This document shows, piece by piece, positions 34,684 through 46,540 of a stretch of 64,000 bases of DNA. The stretch is from Hericium rajendrae (Eukaryota; Basidiomycota; Agaricomycetes; Russulales; Hericiaceae), in assembly GCA_033439255.1 (NCBI GenBank), contig CM065888.1, forward strand, positions 1,798,001-1,862,000. The letters run 5' to 3'. A model generated the notes under the pieces. That model searched no databases, was not told the DNA's origin, and worked only from the letters and a program-made list of their open reading frames with translations. Made by a program: the position numbers and the translations under genes. Position 1 is the first letter of the stretch; every line of letters starts with the position of its first letter.

Positions 34684-36049
34684 CTCAGATAAATATCAAA
34701 ATTTTCAAGTCAAATTTCTTGAATTCAATGGACCCAGCAATAGGTTCTATATTATAAAAGTAGTTAAGTACAGCATCTGTTATAAGTACAGTGCACAGAC
34801 TTCATGCACCCACAATGGCATGCGATGTGGTGCTCATTGTTGCAGTTGGTCATGTGCAGCCAAAGCGTGTGTGCTCAGTCGCTCACATACATGCATTGTT
34901 GCCAGTGTGCGTGGCATGATGCGCACAGACAGGGGTAGCTCAGCTGCTGCCCAAGCATGTGTGCATGTGCAACTGCACTATTGTGGCCATGAGAGCATTG
35001 TCACTGGCATGCATGGCCTTGCATGCATAGGCAGCATTGCCGTACATGGCTACTGGCATCGTCATTTCATATGTGCGTGCATGCATTGTGGTTTGGTTAT
35101 GCATGCACTGTCACCAGTATGCATGGTCTCATGCACACAGATGGGGGACACACACCCTCATTCACACAGATGGGGCCATGCGTGATCATGTGCATGCACC
35201 GTGGCTAGCATGCATGGCCGTATGCATGCTGTGGCTGGCACGCGTGATCTCATGTGCACAGATAGGGACATGCACCCTTATGCACACAGATGGGACTATG
35301 CGTGGTTGAGTGCATGCACTGTGGCTGGTGTGCATGGCCATGCACGCTCAGATGCCAGCCTTGCAGGTGAGGTCATGGATGGCAGCCAGCCTGCAGCTCT
35401 TGGGATTGTCCATGGCAGCTGCATGCACATGTGGGTGCTGGCTGGAATGTCTGTGGCTGCCTGCATGCGAGTGCGTGTGCTGGCACGATCATCCACTGAC
35501 ATGTGTGACCTCTTGCCTGCAGCATGTGCATGCGCAAATGCACTGGTGGTCGTCTGTGACCATGCACATGAAGCTTCTAGCACACAGGCCCCATGCATGC
35601 GTGCACTGGCTGCGAGGGTGACAGCGGGTGCAATGGGACTGTGATAGGGATGATGTGATGGAGACAGCAAGGGGATGGGGATGGTGAGGGCAGCGAGAGG
35701 GCAGATGCAGGGACAGAGGCCTGGGGCTTGCTTGTCAATTTTCCGGTAGAGGGGGGAGAGCACATCGTACAACATTTAATTGGGTCTCATTGCTCTCATT
35801 GCTGTGGCAATGAGACTCAATGGCATCAATGATGGCAGTGTTGAGGGGAGGGATAAGGCAGTGATGTGTGGACCCTGGGAATGGAGGCAGCAGCCAAAGC
35901 CAAAACCAACAGAGTACCAGGGGGTGTAAGGGGACCAAGTATCTCAAGTGAAGAGTGAGGTGAGGGCAGCCGAGGGTCACTGCAGCAGGAACGATAGATT
36001 GACCAGTTTGCTAAGAACAATACTGAAGTGATCTGGTGATAAGCAGCTG

Positions 36050-36431
36050 CATCAGGAACCTTGACAACTTTCTGATTGACCTGCGGCCATCTGATAGCAT
36101 CTGTCAGAACTCGTGCGAGTGAAATCAGATGAATCAGATGGTATAAGCCAGCATCAGACACTATCAGACACTATCAGTTTGTTGGACCTCAAGCTGAGCT
36201 CAGAAATTTCTCAGAATGCTCTTAGTTTTATGTAAATTTTGGATATCAGAAATTATGCTATAGTGGATAGTTAGAGATGGATAACTACTATAGCTAACAA
36301 TAGATGTTAACTCTTAAATATATAAGCTGAATCAGATATCATTATTTGAAAAAGTAATCTCAGACAGATTAGATCCTACAGTAGGGTTAGAAACTGTCAG
36401 ACTCATCAGAAAATTGTCAACCTTCCTGATG
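36050..36431. mobile_element. CATCAGG MITE, 382 bp
   Basis: Ends CATCAGGAACCTTGACAACT and CAACCTTCCTGATG with the 2-bp flank TG on both sides. TCAGA-rich interior, no coding capacity. Inserted in copy 1 of the divergent-promoter repeat. Confidence 0.8.
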
Positions 36432-37154
36432 TGAGAAGGATGAGGAACAGCTGTAGAATGACAAGGAGAATGTCGAGACACATGGGTATCCAATACGACA
36501 GACTGATCCTAGAGAAAAGGACTGAAAAGTGGCTGATATGACTGAATTTGATGAATGATGCTGCAAGCAGACTGGCCTAAAGGAGGGCGGACTTGTCTAA
36601 AGTCTGGAGAATGATGAGAACAACAGTGAGAGAGACTTCTGAGGTCTGAGCTCTGAGGGAGAAAGGTGCATTGAGGGGTTCTGTTCGAAGCTGGGACTCT
36701 GTCTACCATACAAGTAAAAAACTCGCCCTTGGCAGTCTCGTGTGATCTTGGACTCGGCTGCTCTATGATACATCTATGGTCTAAAACTATCAAAAGTCGG
36801 CATCCAGGCATCATGTACAACATAGACCCAGTACCATAATGCCAGCAACCTGATTGGCTCACCAAAACTGCTGAGGACGATCTGGAGTGAACTTGAAGAA
36901 ACCTCGGTGAGGCCTGCAGTAGCTGACAACTCCTGAGATGAGGGACATCACCACTCTGAGTGAGGTTGGTAGGTGAGGAGCTGAAAGCTGGATGGGAATA
37001 AAGGGAAACTGCATGGGAGATGGTGAGATGAGGTCTGACATTACTGAACACAGCTTGAGGTATATCAGCAGGCTCGTGGGTGAAGGTGAGAGGTCAAGAG
37101 CAAGGGGGTTGCAAGAAGATGCACGAGTATCATCATTTGTGCAAATGAACGATA

Positions 37155-37201
37155 CTTGTATCATTAGTGATAAGACAAAAAAGAATAAGTAGTTTACTTA
37201 C
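37155..37201 (-). other. Conserved 47-nt intron of repeat copy 1
   Basis: The minus strand has GGCCTCAG followed by GTAAGTAAAC, a CACTAAT branch-like word and AAG before TATCG. The same layout occurs at 40,681-40,729, 48,194-48,242 and 63,762-63,809. Splicing is inferred from conservation of the signals in four copies. Confidence 0.5.
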
Positions 37202-37489
37202 CTGAGGCCTCCAACACCTCTGCTACTTCTTCCAACCATTGAAGGATGCTGCACATTGTGTATGAAAAAAAAGAGGGATGAGAAGGGGATGGGGAAGAGA
37301 AAAGCTATACAAAAGAAACACACAAGTCGCATGTCCAGTGCAGCCACAGCACTCAAGTCACGCAGCTAGCAGTTTTGAGTGCAACAAATAGAATAAAATA
37401 AAATAAAATCTGAGAAAAAGACAGAAGTTGTAAATCATCTATCTCTACACAACATATAAGCTACATTTGTACTTACCATACTGTACATT

Positions 37490-37720
37490 CATCAGGAACC
37501 CTCAGAACTTTCTGATTGATCTGATTTGATCTGATTTGATCTGATGTCAATCTGATTGATCTGAAAAGAGCTTTAAAGGAATTTTGATTTATGTATTATA
37601 TATAAAGAGACTTAAGTATTCTAGTTGTCAATATCTCAATTCTCAAATACTTGATTTAAAAAAAAACAGACCAATCAGATTGAAATCAGATCAATCAGAA
37701 AGTTCTGAGGGTTCCTGAAG
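37490..37720. mobile_element. CATCAGG MITE, 231 bp
   Basis: Ends CATCAGGAACCCTCAGAAC and GTTCTGAGGGTTCCTGAAG, flanked by TT on both sides. It is the short relative and empty-site form of the element at 31,709-34,041. Confidence 0.85.
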
Positions 37721-37829
37721 TTGCTGCACCAGCAAGCCAACTTAGTGAAATCTAAATCACTAGCCTCTGGTGCAGCACCCGGCAACATCCGGCAGCCACA
37801 TTTTGAGCTTCGCTCTGTACTGGTGATAT

Positions 37830-38110
37830 AAGGCATGCACAATGCATGACCTTTCTTTCCTCTTAACTACTACTATCTCCCTCTGACATTCTCTCATCTT
37901 TTTTTTCCCTCTTTGCTATACTATTTTAACCTTTGTATGTTGTTGGTAAGTCTATTATCTTCTTTATTGTTGATAGTACTAATGTCTTGATTTTGTAGAC
38001 TTTATTTTTGCTTTTGTGATCTTTGAGTAAGTCTTTAGTTCTTTCTTTTGTTTGTTGTTACTAATAATGTGTCATTGTAATAGATTTTTGCTTTTTTATT
38101 ATTATTGATG
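37830..38110 (+). other. TATA-led leader with serial introns and micro-exons
   Basis: A GATATAAGGC TATA-like box is followed by a CT-rich leader. Intron-like segments come next: 37,946-37,998 (GTAAGT, TACTAAT, TTTTGTAG), a 28-nt micro-exon ACTTTATTTTTGCTTTTG... (37,999-38,026), then 38,027-38,083 (GTAAGT, TTACTAAT, AATAG). A third donor may follow. Equivalent signals are on the minus strand near 40,015-40,190 and 50,110-50,240. No long protein frame follows, so it may be a leader that lost its gene or a non-coding transcript. Confidence 0.45.
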
Positions 38111-38399
38111 ATTGGTAATGTTGTATAACTTTTTCTTATAGTTCTCATATTAGTATATTGTAGTCTTACTTTTGTAATGTTTGTATCAGTACTATAAAAG
38201 TTAATATAATGCTTTTAAATTTCGATGTTTTATTTGTCTGAGATATAACAAGACTATTAAGCCTATAAAAGAGCTTAGATATTTTAAATATAGTTATAGT
38301 ATTTCTAAGTAGTATATCAGTTAGTGATAATATAGAATAGATAGCAATCCTATCAAGTTAGATATGATATGATAATGAACATATATAGCATAACTTATG

Positions 38400-39166
38400 T
38401 CACAGATTGCTCCATTTCTCTCTGCCTTCTTCTCTGCCATCAAGGCATCGTATCGATCATGTGCTTCAGCAGCCCCATCACATGTTCACTTCCTCACATG
38501 ACCTAAGGCTATTCTTCACCCATGCCCTTGTTCCCCTTTGGGACATCCTATTGTTCTCCCTCTCATTGTTCTCCTTTTGGCCACTATTGTTCTTACTCTA
38601 TTGTTTGACCCATTATGATGTCCATTGTTCTTTTCCCATTGTCATTCCAGTACTTATAGGCTCCCTGTCGCTCACCTATTTCCCTAGATTGTCCATTTCA
38701 TCTGTACCATACTGTACCTCCAATACAGGTCACTGCACTGCTAGTCGCTCTCTGCTCTCTCACTCCCATCATCACTGGTGACTTGGGTGATTCTTTGTTG
38801 TCTATGACTGAGTTTTGACACCTGGACAATCTTTCATACACCTGCCTCACCTCCTTACTATCGCTCATCATACCTTTCTTCTTTGAACCCTTCACCGCTG
38901 ACATCTTCACCATATCTCGACACCCACATCTGAAAAATGTACCAGTGCTATATTGCTCTATATAAACTATATAGAAGCCATAGCTCCATAGCAATCCCCT
39001 TTTATATATAGGACTTCATAGTTAAAAGGCAGTCTATGATAAGCTATGTAGTCAGATAGGATTGCTATGCCCTGCTATGATGACTATAATAGCTATCAGA
39101 GTATAAGGCATAGCTATGGTAGCTATGAATGCTATGTCAGGTATGCTATATATACTCATTATCATA
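38400..39166. other. Unassigned sequence plus GCTATAG-rich repeat
   Basis: 38,400-38,935 is pyrimidine-rich and holds open frames without a recognisable domain. 38,930-39,165 is a GCTATAG-rich dispersed repeat beginning CATCTGAAAAATGTACCAGT, similar to 49,635-49,930 and, inverted, 42,480-42,735. Confidence 0.4.
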
Positions 39167-39747
39167 CATCAGGAAGGTTGACAACTTTCTGATTGACCTG
39201 ACAATTTCTAACCCTACTGACAGCTCCTGATTGACCTGATCTACCTGAAAGCAATCTTAACAGGCAAATATCTGATCAAACTTTTACATTTAAGTAAAGA
39301 CATTTATTGTCAGATATATAAGTTTGTAATCTCTAACTAATAGATATAACAAAATCTCTGATATCTGAAATTTTCTAAATCTGAGAGTGTCTGATCTGAG
39401 AATTTTTTCAAATCTGGAGGTCAAATATCTGAAAATTATCTGCAACTGTCTGAGAGCATCTGATGGTGTCTGACACTGTCTGATCCATCTGACTGATATT
39501 TGACCTCCAGATTTGAAATCAGACACTCTCAGATTTTCAAAAATTTCAGATATCAAAGATTTTGATATATCTATTAGTTAGAGATTAAAAACTTATATAT
39601 CTGACAATAAATGTCTTTTCTTGAATGTAAAAGTCTGATCAGATATTTGCTTCTCAAGATTGCTTTCAGGTGGATCAGGTCAATCAGAAGCTGTCAGTAG
39701 AGTTAGAAATTGTCAGGTCAATCAGAAAGTTGTCAACCTTCCTGATG
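39167..39747. mobile_element. 581-bp fold-back MITE (family A), copy 2
   Basis: Same ends and length as 32,286-32,866 but inserted in the opposite orientation. TA flanks both ends. Confidence 0.9.
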
Positions 39748-39749
39748 TA

Positions 39750-41830
39750 TCATATCTAGCTTAATGGGATTGCTATCTACTCTATATCATCTTTGAATAA
39801 TATATTGCTTAGAATCACTATGAATGTATTCTAGATATCTGAGCTCTTTCATAAGCTTAATAATCTTATTACATTTCAGACAAACAAAACATCGAAATTT
39901 AAAAGCATTATATTGATTGTCATAATTAACATAAACATTACAAAAGTAAGACTACAAAGAAACTACAAACCAATATAGAAGCTATAAAAGACTACATAAG
40001 ATTACCAAAGTTAAGAAAAAGCGAAAAATAGTCTATCAAAGTAACACATTATCAATATAAAGAAGCAGCATAAGAAGGCTTCACAAGACTTACCCAAAAG
40101 ACAACAAAAGCAAAAATAAAGTCTACAAAGTCAAGACATTAGTACTAGCAACAATGAAGAACATAATAGACTTACTAACAATATACAGATATTGAGGTAA
40201 CATAGGGTAGAGGGAGGAGAAAGATGGGAGAACGTCGAAGGGAGATGGTAGTGGTTGAGAGGAAAGAGAGGTTGCGCATCGTGCAGGCCTTATATCGCCA
40301 GCGCAGTGCGGAGCTCGAAATGTGGCTGCCGGGTGTTGCCGGGTGCCGCGCCAGAGGCTGGTGACTTAGATTTCACTAAGTTGCCTTGTGCTGCCCAGCA
40401 ACATAATGTATTGTAGATACATATCTAGCTCATTCATCATGTAGAACTTACAGATTTATGTGCACTCTGTTTTTTTCGGAATTTAAAAGAATTTCTTTGA
40501 TTTGTTGTAGTCGAACGCACGCGAGTCGAGTGCTGTGGCTGGTGCGACTTTGTGTGTTTCAACTTTCCTCTCTCCATCTCTTCATTTCCCTTTGTCTCCC
40601 CCCCCTCTTTCTTCGCACAAGCGACGCGACACAACGTCGATCAAGGGCTGGGAGCTAGCAGGAGGATTTGGGGCCTCCAGGTAAGTAAAATCATAGTCTT
40701 TTTTTTTGTTTTCATGCTAATCAAACGAGTATCGTTCGTTTTCACGAACAATACTCATACGCCTCGCCTTCGACACTCCACGCCCACGCCCACGACTCCG
40801 CCCCACCCCACTCCCTCGACAATGCCATTGTCGACGTCAATGTCGGGTTTTGTTGCCACGGCAACGAGACCCGACTAAATGTCGTTCGACGTGCCCTGCT
40901 GCTGCCCTGTACCGCAACACCCATGTGCAAGCCCCGCACCTGCTTCGACTCCCCCTCACACTCGCTTTCGACCCCACTGCCAGCCGCGAATGCATGCTCG
41001 GGGACGCACACTTGTGGCCTCGCCAGCATGCGTGGGGCTACGTGCCGGCAAGTCCACGCATGGCTGCTGATGACCGCCAGCACATCCGCACATGCGCATG
41101 CTGCACGGGCAGCTGCGGGCTGCGCGCACGGAGCACGCATGCTGGTGGACAACAGCACCAGCGCACGCACGCGTGCAGGCAGTCGCGGATGATCCGGCCA
41201 GCGTGCACGCATGCGCGGGGCTGCTCGCGGGCGACCCCAACGGCCGCAGACTGCCTCGCCAGCCCATGCGTGGTGCGGGCAGCTGTGTATGGCCTTGCTA
41301 GCACGCAGGCTGTCATACACGCCCCACCCTGCCCTCGTATGGCCACAGATGACTGCACCAGCATGTACGCGCATGGATGCACGGTGAGCGCCACCACGCC
41401 CGACCTTGCCAACGCGCGGGTGGTCGCCCGCGGCTGCACCCCACCTGCACACGGTCGTGAACGACCGCGCCACGCACACATGGCATGGGCAGCCATGCAC
41501 GGCCCTGCCAGTGTGTGGGCTGTCACGCACGGTTCCACCCTGCGTACGGCCACAGACGACCGTGCCAGTGTGCGTACATACGGCGAGATGGCTGTGCACG
41601 GCTGCACTTATTGTGCCAATGCATGCATGCAATGATGGTGCAGGCAGCCACGTACGGTGCCGTCGCACATGCGAGACCACACACGGCGCCCTCTACGCGC
41701 CCGAGGCCATGCACACAGGTGACGACGCATGGAGCCATGCATGTCAGTGATGGCACGTGCATGGCGGTTCCGACGACGGGCGCCACATTGTCTGTGCGTA
41801 CCCTTGTGCGCGCATACGAGGTCTTTAAAT
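39750..41830. repeat. Divergent-promoter repeat, copy 2 (CpG-rich, inverted)
   Basis: Inverted relative to copy 1. From the right: a CpG-rich body (about 40,870-41,810), a conserved block (40,800-40,900; reads NETRLNVVRRALLLP on the + strand), hairpin GAGTATCGTTCG...CGAACAATACTC (40,727-40,755), intron 40,681-40,729, a CT-rich leader (40,560-40,680), a promoter zone, then the leftward TATA unit (GATATAAGG near 40,293) with micro-exons. It lacks the MITE found in copy 1 at 37,490, giving an empty site. The body codes only for compositionally biased frames, so no protein is claimed. Confidence 0.6.
40681..40729 (+). other. Conserved 49-nt intron of repeat copy 2
   Basis: GGGGCCTCCAG precedes GTAAGTAAAATC, the branch-like TGCTAAT and ACGAG, then TATCGTTCG of the hairpin. 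Same layout as in the other three copies. Confidence 0.5.
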
Positions 41831-41882
41831 AGGAACTTAGTTACTTTAATAATGTAGTAGACTGCTTGTAATGTCTCATCCC

Positions 41883-42463
41883 CATCAGGAAGGTTGACAA
41901 CTTTCTGATTGACCTGACAATTTCTAACCCTACTGACAGCTCCTGATTGACCTGATCCACCTGAAAGCAATCTTGAGAAGCAAATATCTGATCAGACTTT
42001 TACATTCAAGAAAAGACATTTATTGTCAGATATATAAGTTTTTAATCTCTAACTAATAGATATATCAAAATCTTTGATATTTGAAATTTTTGAAAATCTG
42101 AGAGTGTCTGATTTTAAATCTGGAGATCAAATATAAGTCAGATGGATCAGACAGTGTCAGACACCATCAGATGCTCTCAGACAGTTGCAGATAATTTTCA
42201 GATATTTGACCTCCAGATTTGAAAAAAATCTCAGATTAGACACTCTCAGATTTAGAAAATTTTAAATATTAGAGATTTTGATATATCTATTAGTTAGAGA
42301 TTAAAAACTTATATATCTGACAATAAATGTTTTTACTTAAATGTAAAAGTTTGGTCAGATATTTGCCTGTTAAGATTACTTTCAGGTGGATCAGGTCAAT
42401 CAGGAGCTGTCAGTAGGGTTAGAAATTGTCAGATCAATCAGAAAGTTGTCAACCTTCCTGATG
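41883..42463. mobile_element. 581-bp fold-back MITE (family A), copy 3
   Basis: Same ends, length and orientation as copy 1. The flanks are CC on both sides, which shows that the duplication is 2 bp and that TA is not required. Confidence 0.9.
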
Positions 42464-42469
42464 CCTTAA

Positions 42470-42735
42470 ATTTAAGAAATTTCTTCGGTGTCTATCTTAT
42501 TGAATATAGCCAATATAGTAATCATAGGAGCCATAGCTCCCCTTACTAAGTAGTATAGCTCTATGTATTTAATCCTACTAGCTATAGAGACTATATATCT
42601 TACACTGCCTGCTATGGAGGCTATGGTAGCTGTCATAGCTCTATATAGCTTAACAAGTCAGAACCATAGACTCCATAGCTCACCTATAGAACTCATAGTT
42701 TGACTCTTTGCTATATAAAAATCAGATTTTTCAGA
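42470..42735. repeat. GCTATAG-rich dispersed repeat
   Basis: Degenerate TATAGCTATGG units, inverted with respect to 38,930-39,165 and ending ATTTTTCAGATGCAT. Similar blocks lie at 46,720-46,960, 48,780-48,910 and 49,635-49,930. Confidence 0.5.
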
Positions 42736-43535
42736 TGCATTCCATCAACCTCACCTCCTCTTCCCTATCACCAACACCATCAAGGGCAGTGCACTCATCC
42801 TCCTCCTCTGCTATTGTGCTGTGAAGCGTTGGGAAGCCGAAGGAGTCTGGTTTTGATTGAGGTCATGAAAACTACGTGCAGGTGCTATCTCCATTGCTTT
42901 ATACATTCAAATTTGAGTTGCCTTTGATGTCGACTTGCAAGAATTCACATTTGGTGTCTCAGACATCGCCTACCACTGTTGCCAACCCAACTGAGGATCC
43001 CCTGCAAGCATTCTGCCATCGACCTCATTCCCCTTTTGCACACTAGGTTTCTTCATCCCAGAACCCTCGCCTGAGCCTGTGTGGGTCAGAGACTGCCTCA
43101 GGCACCAATTCCTCAGAACCCCATACTCCATCACCTTGTACCCTCGTGCCCTTGGACATCGTCCAGTTGTGGCAGACTTCCTGTAGGTTGTCACCATTGA
43201 TTCCATTGACCCCTGCTTCCAGACCACCACACCCTTTTCGCTTGGGATCTTTGAGTCCCTTGAGGACTACCACGTTTACACCCTTGCTGGCATCGTCCAG
43301 ATCCACTTTTCTCACCAAGATGCTGCCACCAACCAGTGGTACTTCGCTGATCATGAAGACTTCCCCTACCTCAAACTCGTTGACTTTGACGTCACCAGAG
43401 AGGAACACCACTGCCTACACCCAGCTACTCCACTACTCCCCACCGCTGCTCCTCCTAGTGTTGACTCCCCTCACACATGCACCGAACTCCTCTTTGTACC
43501 AACAGGTATCATCTTTAACACCGTTACCAGGAACT
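42736..43535 (+). pseudogene. Decayed coding fragment of unknown origin
   Basis: Codon-like, CC-rich sequence unlike its AT-rich neighbours. One frame reads TPFSLGIFESLEDYHVYTLA, GIVQIHFSHQDAATNQWYFA and DHEDFPYLKLVDFDV (about 43,215-43,400), with HTCTELLFVPTGIIFN at its end. Stops upstream break the frame and a CATCAGG element follows directly at 43,536. I do not recognise the family. It could be a captured host gene piece or part of a mobile-element gene. Confidence 0.4.
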
Positions 43536-43735
43536 TATCAGGAACCCTTAGAACTTTCTGATTGTCTGATTTTAATCTGATTGAATCTGATTGAATCTGA
43601 TTGAAATCTGATTGATCTGTAATCTTTTTACAGATCAATCAGATTAATGTCAGATCAATCAGATTAATATCAGATTAAATCAGACTGAAATCAGATTAAA
43701 ATCAGACAATCAGAAAGTTCCAAGGGTTCCTGATG
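43536..43735. mobile_element. CATCAGG-type MITE, about 200 bp
   Basis: Inverted arms TATCAGGAACCCTTAGAACT and its near inverse, an almost complete palindrome of CTGATTGAATCTGATT units. The first base is T instead of C, and the flanks (CT and AA) do not match, so a target duplication is not evident. Confidence 0.7.
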
Positions 43736-44313
43736 AAGTACTATGCATACACAGGCAGTCGGCCGAACCTCTAGGAGGGGTGTTATCCAAGATCTTCCAT
43801 CAACGTGTGCTGGATCATCGGCGGCATAAGATCGATACCATCTGAAATTTTGTTACAATCAAATACATCTCGAGTGCGACACCAGCCATCTGTGACTGTT
43901 GTTCCCTGGTAATACCTGTCATACACGTTATATATCGTAGTCTACGGTGAATACAATGGTGCTGACTGTGCATTGTGACATTTCATGGACGAATTTGGCA
44001 CTCCGTCACTCCGCGCGGCCACCTTCGCAACATCTAAACAAGTCGCTCGTGCCTCTCTGGACGCCGCACTGTGTTGTCTCTTCGCCGTCGTGGACTTCCT
44101 CAGCACCGTTTTCAGTCTAAAACATCACGAGGTCCTTGAAATTGGATCTTAGACATCACCTACAGTGAGTCTCACCAAATTTTTGAAGGATTTGTGCTAA
44201 TCCCCCTGAGTGGATAGATATTCAGCTCTCCGCAGCATTCTACTCACAGCATGGATACCGCACATCCCGTTGATCCCACCCTCGACGTTTACAACCAGCC
44301 TGACAGGCTGGTA
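43736..44313. other. Unassigned higher-GC sequence
   Basis: Non-repetitive within the window. It holds a short frame starting MDTAHPVDPTLDVYNQPDRL near 44,252 that runs straight into the CATCAGG end at 44,314. No family can be named. Confidence 0.35.
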
Positions 44314-44480
44314 CATCAGGAAAAGGGGAAATGTCTGACTGTCTGACTGTCTGACAGTTGTCTGAAATGTCTAAACTTCTGACCCACATATGGATGGAAT
44401 TACATATAGATTATTATTATATAGAGCTCAGATAGACTCAGACTTCAGTCTGACATCAGACAAAAATGTCTGAAAGGCAC
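44314..44480. repeat. TCTGA-rich CATCAGG-ended fragment
   Basis: Starts CATCAGGAAAAGGGGAAATG after TA and continues with GTCTGACTGTCTGACTGTC. The opposite end was not found, so it is probably truncated or interrupted. Confidence 0.5.
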
Positions 44481-44499
44481 TTGACGATAGGGACCCGTC

Positions 44500-45290
44500 T
44501 AATTTACGATTCCTTAGAATCGTTTACTCTATACCGGGTTTTCCTATCGAAAACGACACCAAAACGACCACTACCCCCATTTGGCAGTCAGCTTATCTAA
44601 TTGCAAGATCACTGATCTGATGAGTTTGCAGGTTCAACTCCAGGTCTGGCCGAACTTTTAATTACATTTGATTTAATGTAACTTGATCAGTTCTCAACCA
44701 ATTCACCTGTTCTCAAATGCATCTGGATCTACTCATTTATCGCTTTCTGGTAGTATTTTTTGCATCCTGATCTGTGCAGAACTCACAGAGTGCAATGAGT
44801 TCCTACATTTCCCTCTGCAATATTTGAACTTAAGCTACCTTGGTCAATTCTCAGCCGATTTACTCGTTCTCAAGTGCGTCTAAATCTACTCATTTATAGC
44901 TTTCCAGCCATTCTTTGTGCATCTGGATCGGTTAAGAACTTGCAGAATGCGAAGCATTTCTTTGGTTTCCCCTCTAAAATGTTTGAATCTTAGCTAACTT
45001 GGCCAATTCTCCACCGATTTACTCGTTCTCAACTGCATCTAAATCTACTTATTTATCGCTTTCTAGCCATACCTCATGCGTCTAGAGTGGTCAAGAACTC
45101 GCAGAATGCGAAGCATTTCTTTGTTTTCCCCCTAAAATGTTTGAATCCTAGCTAACTTGGTCAATTCTCCACCGATTTACTCATTCTCAAGTGCATCTGG
45201 ATCTATTAGGAAGCCTGTCTTTAAAACAATTTACTATTTACAAAACGATAGAGCCAGTAAAAAGATATACAGCAAACAAAGATAGATAAT
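44500..45290 (+). repeat. tRNA-headed repeat with tandem body, copy A
   Basis: The head shares ACGATTCCTTAGAATCGTTT with 33,910-33,940 (inverse) and carries an A-box-like TGGCAGTCAGCTTA and the B-box GGTTCAACTCC at 44,630-44,640. About 3.5 tandem units of roughly 158 bp follow (44,680-45,210), each with AATTCTC, GATTTACTCGTTCTCAA and ATTTATCGCTTTC. The tail includes AAAAAGATATACAGCAAACA. This is consistent with a tRNA-derived SINE with a tandem body. Confidence 0.5.
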
Positions 45291-45327
45291 TATGTGATCT
45301 ACCTGTTAACAGCCATTAAGAGGTAGA

Positions 45328-45373
45328 TCACATGGTGTGCGCCTTAACGGCCGTTAAGGCGCACACCATGTGA
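45328..45373. repeat. 46-bp perfect palindrome
   Basis: Arms 45,328-45,350 and 45,351-45,373 are exact reverse complements without a spacer (centre GCCTTAACGGCCGTTAAGGC). It lies directly 5' of a B-box head; the centre recurs imperfectly at 46,571-46,592. Confidence 0.85.
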
Positions 45374-45912
45374 CCTATCTCTTAATACTCATTAGAGGTT
45401 GCAGGTTCAACTCCAGGTCTGGCCGGACTTTTATTTACACTTAATTTAATGTAACTTGATCAGTTCTCAATCAATTCACATGTTCTCAAATGTGTCTGAA
45501 TCTCCTCATTTATCGCTTTCTGATTGTATTTTTTGCATCCTGATCCATGCAGAACTCACAGAGTGAAATGAATTCCTACATTTTCCTCCTACAATATTTG
45601 AACTTGAGCTAACTTAGTCAATTCTCCTCCGATTTACTCGTTCTCAAGTGCGTATAGATCCACTTATTTATAGCTTTCCAGCCATATTTTATGCATCTGG
45701 ATTGGTTAAGAACTCGCAGAATGCAAAGCATTTCTTTGTTTCCCTCTCTAAAATGTTTGAATTCTAGCTAAACTGGTCAGTTCTCTGCCGATTCACTTGT
45801 TCTCAAGTTTGTCTGGATCTATCAGAAAACCTGTCTCCAATACAGTTTACTGCTTATAGAAAGACAAAGCTAGTAAAGAGATATACAGCAAACAAAGTTA
45901 GATACTGTTTAT
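45374..45912 (+). repeat. tRNA-headed repeat with tandem body, copy B
   Basis: B-box GGTTCAACTCC at 45,405-45,415, then about 2.5 units of the same 158-bp body and the same tail (GAGATATACAGCAAACAAAG) as copy A. The two copies lie head to tail. Confidence 0.5.
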
Positions 45913-46540
45913 TACTTAAATGAGCCAAAAATGCAATTTATCAGTAGCACTGGGTTCTGAGACTCTCAGTGATGTGATCCCACAGGACCTTATGTAGCTG
46001 AATGAAGTATTAGCATCTGCTTACATAAGCAAAACATGCATCCAAGAGTTAGCCTACTGTAAACAATGACTGTCTCATAGCTCTGCAACAAATGAATCAA
46101 TCAACAAGCAGTAATCTGGGTTGAAACATACTATATAGCAGCTTTGCAAAACAATTTAGAATGCAAAAATCAGATCATAGGAAGTGAAGATATGATCCAG
46201 TATATCTGCCACATCATCAATCAGTCATACCCCTATATCTTGATTACTAGTGGTGCTATTATGACTCACAAGATATTATCTAAAAGCAGCTACAAATCTG
46301 CTTTCAATGAGCTCTTATCCACCTTCATTGGTGCAGTATTGATAGAGCTAAAATGAAATTAGTCTGCCACATCAGCAAGTGAGATACATACAGGATGACC
46401 ACTACAGCCATCGGGTAGACATCCTCTCCACCCACCCACATCGAGGGGAGGAGAAGTAGTCTGAAAGTGTTACAGCCACTGGTAGAGGGACCACTGGCTT
46501 CAACAACTGTCTGAAGAAAAGGCTAGCAGGGAGATGTTGC
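45913..46540. other. Unassigned AT-rich sequence
   Basis: No gene; the open frame at 46,144-46,356 has no recognisable domain and lies among repeats. Confidence 0.35.

Larger units (their letters stand above)
34780..38395. repeat. Divergent-promoter repeat, copy 1 (CpG-depleted)
   Basis: One of four copies of a dispersed unit (others at 39,750-41,830, 47,040-50,800 and 63,139-64,000). From left to right: a GC-rich CATG/TGCATGCA body (34,800-35,660); a conserved block at 35,760-35,840 whose minus-strand reading ends ETQLNVVRCALP; about 700 bp of unassigned sequence (36,440-37,120); a hairpin (37,127-37,157) and an intron; a presumed bidirectional promoter (about 37,330-37,830); and a rightward part with GATATAAGG and serial introns. 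Two CATCAGG elements are inserted. The body has very few CpG compared with copy 2. No intact protein is recognised. Confidence 0.6.

Noticed and set aside
40742-41680. 312-aa minus and 261-aa plus frames in repeat copy 2
   Set aside because: Both strands are open at once in a GC-rich minisatellite-like body; compositional effect, not a gene.
44252-44313. Short frame starting MDTAHPVDPTLDV, possibly the start of a retroelement gene
   Set aside because: Too short, no primer-binding site or LTR nearby was recognised, and it runs into a CATCAGG end. No family can be supported.
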